From Polynucleobacter paneuropaeus (GTDB lineage Bacteria; Pseudomonadota; Gammaproteobacteria; Burkholderiales; Burkholderiaceae): 64,000 nt of DNA. Under the pieces are notes generated by a model, which had not been told where the DNA came from, searched no databases, and worked only from the letters and a program-made list of their open reading frames with translations. The position numbers and the translations under genes are program-made. How positions within the stretch are numbered: position 1 is the first letter of the stretch; every line of letters begins with the position of its first letter. Positions 58,911-64,000 of this stretch are shown here, one piece after another. The stretch lies in NCBI RefSeq assembly GCF_003261235.1, contig NZ_CP030085.1, positions 911,454 to 975,453 of the forward strand. Direction: 5' to 3'.

Positions 58911-59525
58911 TTACTGATTAACGGGTGATGCGGGATCTAATAACAAAGCCATCAGATCCTGAATTTGCTTTTGATCCAGAATTTTGAAATAGGCAAAGCG
59001 TGGCATATTGCTACAGGCGTTGTAAGCTTTAGAGTTACTAATCCGATTCCAGGTATAACTCACTACCTCTTGTGAATACCCACGGTTCTTGCCGTAATTC
59101 CACAGGCTTGGGCCAATATTGCCATAGGCAATTTCTTTTTGATTGATCTGATGACAGTTATAACAACCACCTCCATTTGGAGTTGAGGCACTATCTGACC
59201 ACGTATCACCACGACCACTTTGGGCGATAGCCTCTCCGTTTTTCCAGTCTCCTAGATACTGACCATCAGATGGTGGCGCAATCGTTGCCATATTGAGCTT
59301 TTGAAGCTCCTCTGCTTTTTTCAACCCGGCAGGACTAGACGCAAATTTAGGATCGGAACAAAATCGTTGAGTAGCATCTTGAACGATACGGTCAAGCCCC
59401 GCTATCCCTTGGGACCGAAAGCTGTCTTTCATCATGCGATTGAATTGAGAATCCTGCTTTTGTTGAGCGTAGACAGTGGTGGAAGACCAAAGCAAGGCAA
59501 GCAGAATGGGTAGAAAAAATTTCAT
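58911..59525 (-). CDS. soxX: Sulfur-oxidising cytochrome c SoxX
   Basis: 204 residues, signal peptide about 1-21 (ending VYAQ), and one heme c motif CYNCH near residue 120. The SoxX characteristics include the GNIGPSLWNYGKNRG and YNACSNMPRFAYF segments, the Met of the latter being the probable axial ligand. It partners SoxA to join thiosulfate to SoxYZ. 6 bp upstream of soxB, 4 bp downstream of soxA. Confidence 0.92.
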   Translation of the reverse strand: MKFFLPILLALLWSSTTVYAQQKQDSQFNRMMKDSFRSQGIAGLDRIVQDATQRFCSDPKFASSPAGLKKAEELQKLNMATIAPPSDGQYLGDWKNGEAIAQSGRGDTWSDSASTPNGGGCYNCHQINQKEIAYGNIGPSLWNYGKNRGYSQEVVSYTWNRISNSKAYNACSNMPRFAYFKILDQKQIQDLMALLLDPASPVNQ

Positions 59526-59529
59526 GGTG

Positions 59530-60342
59530 TTATCTCTTCAGGCCAGGCGTTTGAATAATACCGCCGTTGGCATTCTTGGCCATATACATCGATAAAGCGA
59601 TGGTCACATCTGAACCATAAATTGGGAAAGGAAAGCGTTGCTGTCTAAAGCAATCATTCAAACGCTGTTGCATAGTCCAAAATTGGCCACTAGAAACTCG
59701 GTAGGCAGGCCAAGAACCCCAGCCCGCTATCGCTCCCTCACGAGTAGTGAGGTTGGGTAGATCTTGTAAACGGATCCGCTTGCCATCGCTACCATGGCAT
59801 GAAGCGCACGAGAAATCAAATGGGCCGGCCTCAAAATAGAAAGCCTGCTTACCCATCTCATACATCGCCTTTTCTTGAGGATGCGAGATACTTACCTGTA
59901 CTTTTTTACCCTTCGAATGCGTCACTACATAGGCTACGATCGCATCCATCTCTTTTTTGGGTCCTTCACCAAACTTCGCATCAATAATGCTTTGCAAAGA
60001 AATGCCCTGAAGCGTTTCCATACAGGTCATTAAACGTGACTCCAGATCTTGTACCCGGTTGGTATCTTTAAAGTATCTGGGAAGTTGGGCTGCAGCGCCA
60101 TCAACTACGCCTGGGCCTAAGCCTAAATTGCATTTCTCAAGGGAAGCATTCTTAGGGCCAGCAGGTTTCTTCCATAACTCTTCGCCAGCCATCTCGTAGA
60201 GCTCTGATGGATTGCCGTCTGCAATCATCTCGCGATACTTAGCAATGTCGTCAGCAGTCGATTGTGAAAATGCCTGAAGACTCCAGCACATCAGAGCAAG
60301 CACTGAAATCCATTTCATTTTTTTCGCAAGCAGATTAGACAT
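59530..60342 (-). CDS. soxA: Sulfur-oxidising cytochrome c SoxA
   Basis: 270 residues with signal peptide and a single heme c motif (CASCH) near residue 176 in FDFSCASCHGSDGKR. The N-terminal heme of diheme SoxA is absent; instead only isolated cysteines occur (EKCNLG, LMTCMETLQ), which in mono-heme SoxA form a disulfide. The C-terminal region (WTMQQRLNDCF) contains the Cys that carries the persulfide ligand. Forms the SoxXA complex with the neighbouring soxX. Confidence 0.92.
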   Translation of the reverse strand: MSNLLAKKMKWISVLALMCWSLQAFSQSTADDIAKYREMIADGNPSELYEMAGEELWKKPAGPKNASLEKCNLGLGPGVVDGAAAQLPRYFKDTNRVQDLESRLMTCMETLQGISLQSIIDAKFGEGPKKEMDAIVAYVVTHSKGKKVQVSISHPQEKAMYEMGKQAFYFEAGPFDFSCASCHGSDGKRIRLQDLPNLTTREGAIAGWGSWPAYRVSSGQFWTMQQRLNDCFRQQRFPFPIYGSDVTIALSMYMAKNANGGIIQTPGLKR

Positions 60343-60353
60343 GAGAATGGGGA

Positions 60354-60662
60354 TTAAGAAACCGTGGCTTCATCAGTTCGTTTATCGCCCTTGGTATCAA
60401 TCCAATTGACGACCAACTTATCTCCCTTGGATCCCTTATATTTGAAGTTCAGGAAAGGGTCCTTAGAGACACCAGGGCCAAACTCTGCATTGAATACATC
60501 CTTACCTTGGGCTTTGACATTGAGCATATTGATAAACCAAGCAGGGATCAGTTTTCCAGATGCGTCTTTCCGCTGCCCTGATTCCATATCGTGCTTCATC
60601 AAAATTTTTACATCCACAATGCCATCTTTTTCTGTGGCCCTTATGCGCATTGGATCAGACAT
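60354..60662 (-). CDS. soxZ: Sulfur carrier-associated protein SoxZ
   Basis: 102 residues, an immunoglobulin-like beta sandwich partner of SoxY. The family features MRIRATEKDGIVDVKILMKHDMESG and the FNAEFGPGVSKDPFLNFKYKG segment are clear. No export signal, as usual: SoxZ travels with SoxY through the Tat system. AAGAGGA precedes the ATG. It begins 53 bp after soxY. Confidence 0.95.
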   Translation of the reverse strand: MSDPMRIRATEKDGIVDVKILMKHDMESGQRKDASGKLIPAWFINMLNVKAQGKDVFNAEFGPGVSKDPFLNFKYKGSKGDKLVVNWIDTKGDKRTDEATVS

Positions 60663-60715
60663 TCTGTATTCCTCTTAAATATGATTACTTGCGTGCGTAG
60701 CTCCACTGCGCGTAA

Positions 60716-61174
60716 TTAGCCGCCGCAGCCACCTAAAGTTACTTTGATTTCTTTTACAGCCATGACCCACTTGCCATCTGTCTTCACTAAGGCGTAGACA
60801 TTAGAGCTTTGGCCCATTTTGATTCTGGTAGTCACAAATGCTTCGGTGCCATTCGGGATGAAAAATTGAGCGGCTAATACCGCTGGATTCTTCTCCACCA
60901 AAATCGCTATTTGATCTGCCTTTAAGCTACTCGTGATGCTAACTGGGACAACGGCCCCGTTCTCCGCAATATCAGGCGCATTTAAAACGACTGTTGAGGA
61001 CTTATCGGGACTGGATGCTCCTAAAGCCTTAAACACTTCATCCAAGCTTTTACCTTCAAAAGCCGCCTTATTCCACTCCTCTGCTTGCGCAGTAGAAATT
61101 AAACCAGCCGAGGACATCAAACCAAATACTGCTGAATACTTTAATAAAGCTCTGCGTTGCTCGTTCATGACCAT
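60716..61174 (-). CDS. soxY: Sulfur-carrier protein SoxY
   Basis: 152 residues. It ends with GGCGG (148-152), where Cys150 is the covalent sulfur-carrier residue, and starts with a twin-arginine-like signal (MNEQRRALLKYSAVFG) ending near AQA. Intermediates of thiosulfate oxidation stay attached to Cys150. AGGA lies upstream of the ATG at 61174. First gene of the sox run; its promoter region is shared with modB. Confidence 0.95.
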   Translation of the reverse strand: MVMNEQRRALLKYSAVFGLMSSAGLISTAQAEEWNKAAFEGKSLDEVFKALGASSPDKSSTVVLNAPDIAENGAVVPVSITSSLKADQIAILVEKNPAVLAAQFFIPNGTEAFVTTRIKMGQSSNVYALVKTDGKWVMAVKEIKVTLGGCGG

Positions 61175-61227
61175 TTCTGTGAATTTCCTAATTAACCGGC
61201 ATTAAGCCAAATTATTGATTTTATTGC

Positions 61228-61237
61228 CTAATATTAG
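61228..61237. promoter_or_regulatory. Palindrome CTAATATTAG in the sox/mod divergent region
   Basis: A perfect 10-bp palindrome flanked by GC/CC in the 113-bp region between the divergent soxY and modB genes. AT-rich palindromes with a central TAATATTA-type core resemble operators of ArsR-type sulfur-responsive repressors (SoxR/BigR/SqrR), but no such regulator is in the window. No clear -35/-10 pair overlaps it. Inference only. Confidence 0.35.
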
Positions 61238-61287
61238 CCTAATTTGACCCTAGATTTCCCCAAATACCGCAATACAATCGAGTTCTA

Positions 61288-61941
61288 ATGGATTTGGACT
61301 CAATTTATTTATCTCTCAAGCTTGCCCTTTGGACGCTAGCGATCATGATCCCACTTGGGGTCTGGTGCGCTTATCAACTTTTAAATACGGGGTCAATGAA
61401 GGCTTGGCTTGAGGCTGGATTAGCCCTGCCCTTGGTTTTACCTCCAACTGTTCTGGGCTACTACTTCTTGCTCGGGTTTAGCGGTAAAACATTTTTCGGT
61501 GTTCCACTCGTTTTTTCATTTACTGGAATTCTGATTGCTTCTTTAATCGTGAATCTACCCTTTGCAATCCAACCCATCCAACGTGCCTTCGAGGCTATTG
61601 ATCCTCAAATACGTGAAGCCGCTAAAGTCTGTGGTCTATCACCTTGGCAAGCCTTTCGGTTTATTGAGTTGCCTTTGATATGGCGTGGTATTTTGAGCGC
61701 CTCTGCGCTTACCTTTGCTCATACATTGGGTGAATTCGGAGTTGTTCTCATGGTTGGCGGTGCCATTCCTGGGGAAACAAAGACTGCATCCATTGCGATC
61801 TATGATCGAGTTCAGAGTTTAGATAGCACTGGTGCAGGAAAACTCTCTTTACTGCTCTTGGGTATTTCCCTGATTGCGATTGCACTGTCTTACGGCGTAT
61901 TTAGTCCACGCAATGGACAGAAACGTTCAGGTGAGCGGTAA
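61288..61941 (+). CDS. modB: Molybdate ABC transporter permease ModB
   Basis: 217 residues, five or six membrane segments. The cytoplasmic EAA loop that docks on the ATPase reads IREAAKVCGLSPWQAFRFIELPL. The N-terminus MDLDSIYLSLKLALWTLAIMIPLG matches ModB. TACAAT at 61273-61278 lies nine bases before the ATG, giving a very short leader. Its stop overlaps modC (TAATG). No modA is present in the window, so the binding protein must be elsewhere or be replaced. Confidence 0.92.
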   Translation: MDLDSIYLSLKLALWTLAIMIPLGVWCAYQLLNTGSMKAWLEAGLALPLVLPPTVLGYYFLLGFSGKTFFGVPLVFSFTGILIASLIVNLPFAIQPIQRAFEAIDPQIREAAKVCGLSPWQAFRFIELPLIWRGILSASALTFAHTLGEFGVVLMVGGAIPGETKTASIAIYDRVQSLDSTGAGKLSLLLLGISLIAIALSYGVFSPRNGQKRSGER

Positions 61942-63065
61942 TGCTAAAGCTACAAATTAGCCAAACTGCTCCAATGCCACTGCAGATTCAACTGGAATGC
62001 CTGCCAGGCGAACTGCATGCCTTAGTCGGCCCCTCCGGTAGCGGCAAAACCAGTACTTTAAGAGTCATCGCAGGATTAATGCAGGCAGACGAGGGCTTGA
62101 TTCAGTGCGCTGATATTGATTGGTTTAGTGCTGATCATGCCAAAGTTAATGTCAATCTACCAACGGCTGACCGCTCTTGCGGGTTTCTGTTCCAACAATA
62201 TGCGCTATTTCCCCATCTCAACGCATTAGAAAATGTTGCTATTCCACTGCGGAAACACCATCCAGACTCCATCGAAAGACTACAGCTTGCGCAAAAGTGG
62301 CTCGATAAATTGGGAATCTCAGAACTATCTCAGCGAATGCCACAAGAGCTTTCTGGTGGACAACAACAGCGGGTTGCATTAGCGCGCGCTTTAGCCAGGC
62401 AACCAAAGGTTTTGTTATTAGATGAACCCTTTTCAGCGATTGATATTCCAACTCGTCAAGATCTGTATAAAACCTTGGCGAGTATTCGCAAAGAACTCAA
62501 CATTCCGATTCTTTTGGTTACACATGATTTGAAAGAGGCCAGCCTATTGGCAGATCGCATCACCGTGATTGATCAAGGTATCAGCTTACAAACTGCAAGT
62601 CCAAGGGTGCTATTCCAAAAACCCCGCAATAGCCGTGTCGCCCAACTCGTCGGCATTAATAATATCTTTAGGGGTGTATTTAGTGCTGGGGCCTTAAGCT
62701 TGGATGGATCGCCGCACGTCTTTCAGGTGGTTGATAAAGGAAAAATTCCGGCAGGTCAAAAGGTAGCATGGGTGATACCCCAAAGTGGAATCAGCGTTCA
62801 TTCACAAATAATGCCTAAGACTTTAGCTGCTACTGTCATTCAGTTAAGCAGCATTGGTCAGATTGCTTCAATTCAATTTCTAATTAAAGGCAGCGACGTT
62901 GTGGTGAATTGGGAGGCCTCTTCAGCAGAGATCAAGCGCTTAGCAATACAGCTCGGTAGTGAAGCCCATATTGAGTTTGATGCCCAGCAAATTCACATCA
63001 TGCCATTAAGACCAATTAACGATCCTAGACGGCTACAGGAATCTGGAAGTGCTATCGGGCTTTGA
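61941..63065 (+). CDS. modC: Molybdate ABC transporter ATP-binding protein ModC
   Basis: 374 residues. Walker A GPSGSGKT at 30-37, signature LSGGQQQRVALARAL near 138, Walker B LLLDEPFSAID and the switch His in LLVTHDLKEA. The C-terminal part (VIQLSSIGQIASIQFLI region) is the TOBE oxyanion-binding domain of ModC. The start overlaps the modB stop (TAATG). The 3' end overlaps the convergent metZ by 14 bp. Confidence 0.94.
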   Translation: MLKLQISQTAPMPLQIQLECLPGELHALVGPSGSGKTSTLRVIAGLMQADEGLIQCADIDWFSADHAKVNVNLPTADRSCGFLFQQYALFPHLNALENVAIPLRKHHPDSIERLQLAQKWLDKLGISELSQRMPQELSGGQQQRVALARALARQPKVLLLDEPFSAIDIPTRQDLYKTLASIRKELNIPILLVTHDLKEASLLADRITVIDQGISLQTASPRVLFQKPRNSRVAQLVGINNIFRGVFSAGALSLDGSPHVFQVVDKGKIPAGQKVAWVIPQSGISVHSQIMPKTLAATVIQLSSIGQIASIQFLIKGSDVVVNWEASSAEIKRLAIQLGSEAHIEFDAQQIHIMPLRPINDPRRLQESGSAIGL

Positions 63066-63999
63066 AACCACCCTTGAGGTCGTTGATCAAATCATTAACG
63101 TTCTCAAGACCGACTGCAATACGAACAAGTCCATCAACTATTCCAGCTTCTTTTCTTGCTTGGGGTGAAACTCGGCAATGTGTAGTTGTTGCTGGGTGAG
63201 TAATGGTTGTGCGCGTGTCACCCAGATTGGCAGTAATCGAACAAAGCTTAGTTTGATTGATCAATCTAAAGGCTGAACGCTTACCGCCCTTTAATACAAA
63301 GGAAAGAATAGCACCGCCCTCTTTTTGCTGACGTTTAGCTAGCGCATGTTGAGGATGGGATTTGAGACCGGGATGATAAACACGTTCAACGCCGGGCTGC
63401 TTCTCTATCCACTGAGCAAGCGCCAAAGCATTTTGACTTTGCTGTTTCATCCGCAATTCCAGGGTCTCAAGTCCTTTTAGAAAAACCCAAGCATTGAAAG
63501 CCGAAAGTGTTGGTCCTGCGGTACGAACGTATGGGAAGACTTTGCCGTTGATAAATGATTTTTTGCCAACAATGGCCCCACCTACTACCCGACCTTGACC
63601 GTCTAGATACTTTGTTGCTGAATGTATGACAACATCCGCGCCAAGCTCTAAAGGCTTTTGTAAAGCGGGTGTGCAAAAGCAGTTATCCACAACAAATAAT
63701 GCCTTAGCCTTCTTCGCAATTGCTGCAATGGCTTTGATATCTGCAATCTCGGTTAATGGATTAGAAGGTGTTTCAAGATAAAAGAGTTTGGTATTTTTTT
63801 GCACAGCAGACTGCCACGCCTTAGGGTCCACCAAATCAACGTAAGTTGTGGTGATGCCAAAGCGGCTCAAAATACTGCTAAATAGCTGAATGGTTGCACC
63901 AAATACCGAGCGAGAACAAACTACGTGGTCACCAGCCTGCAGGTGCGCCATTGCTGTTGTCAAAATAGCAGACATGCCAGAGGAAGTCGCAATACAAGC
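63052..63999 (-). CDS. metZ: O-succinylhomoserine sulfhydrylase MetZ, 3' part
   Basis: PLP enzyme of the Cys/Met-metabolism family that makes homocysteine from O-succinylhomoserine and sulfide. 315 codons are present, the frame being open to the right edge (the ATG near 63975 is internal: the preceding codons read ACIATSSG, normal for the family). The PLP lysine is in IHSATKYLDGQGRVVGGAIVG, with ETPSNPLTEIAD and YHPGLKSHPQHALAKRQ further along. MetZ versus MetC/CGS type is judged from DGQGRVVGGAIVG, typical of MetZ in betaproteobacteria. Confidence 0.9.
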   Translation of the reverse strand, partial: ACIATSSGMSAILTTAMAHLQAGDHVVCSRSVFGATIQLFSSILSRFGITTTYVDLVDPKAWQSAVQKNTKLFYLETPSNPLTEIADIKAIAAIAKKAKALFVVDNCFCTPALQKPLELGADVVIHSATKYLDGQGRVVGGAIVGKKSFINGKVFPYVRTAGPTLSAFNAWVFLKGLETLELRMKQQSQNALALAQWIEKQPGVERVYHPGLKSHPQHALAKRQQKEGGAILSFVLKGGKRSAFRLINQTKLCSITANLGDTRTTITHPATTTHCRVSPQARKEAGIVDGLVRIAVGLENVNDLINDLKGGFKAR

Positions 64000-64000
64000 T

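Overview
This window is a stretch of bacterial chromosome that looks like a small-genome freshwater betaproteobacterium of the Polynucleobacter type (Burkholderiaceae). That assignment is an inference from protein flavour and gene order: clpP-clpX-lon-tRNA-Val-ppiD-purL, pyrG-kdsA-eno-ftsB, holB-tmk-mltG beside ygfZ, and AcnB-type aconitase. Coding density is very high, base composition looks moderate and even, and I see no insertion sequence, prophage, integron or CRISPR array. Nearly everything is recognisable housekeeping or metabolic DNA.

Layout. 1-6039: thiolase tail, serB, mfd, then divergent ispD-ispF. 6150-13915: tRNA-Leu, protein quality control (tig, clpP, clpX, lon), tRNA-Val and a PpiD-like protein. 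13944-22241: purL, a spermidine-synthase fold protein, acnB and two small minus-strand genes. 22314-28981: pyrG, kdsA, eno, ftsB, hslO, gltX. 29060-29403: tRNA-Ala, tRNA-Glu and tRNA-Asp with promoter and terminator. 29423-34311: cell-envelope accessory genes, most poorly characterised (Ala/Ser-rich exported protein, TolC-like protein, alpha/beta hydrolase, orphan DUF4118 membrane protein, M48 lipoprotein, duplicated-domain exported protein). 34439-38011: hyi, kdgT-like permease, garR and yqiA, with two attractive regulatory regions. 38111-43623: HNH nuclease, potassium channel, ankyrin protein, tatD, holB, tmk, mltG. 43641-52303: ygfZ, TANGO2-like, thioesterase, selO, msrB, yciB, bolA, gloA, acyltransferase, DUF1289, ABC-F. 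52416-61174: yhhQ, then an all-minus sulfur block (mnmH, thioesterase, DUF442 sulfurtransferase-like, YeeE/YedE transporters, soxB-X-A-Z-Y). 61288-64000: modB-modC and the end of metZ.

How the genes fit together. The quality-control block supplies ribosome-associated folding, ClpXP and Lon proteolysis and a periplasmic chaperone. The sulfur block would take up and oxidise thiosulfate without SoxCD in view, and it lies next to molybdate transport. Hyi plus GarR convert hydroxypyruvate and tartronate semialdehyde to glycerate.

Most interesting signals. (1) Several genes, including two divergent pairs, have a sigma70-like -10 hexamer 5-8 nt before the start codon and no Shine-Dalgarno, suggesting leaderless or nearly leaderless mRNAs. 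(2) The PpiD-like chaperone appears to have lost its parvulin domain. (3) An FNR-type box sits at the class II distance from a -10 upstream of the kdgT-like gene. (4) Two inverted copies of a 9-bp operator-like site lie exactly 50 bp apart upstream of hyi. I found no unmistakable new multi-gene system; the findings are regulatory and protein-architecture oddities.
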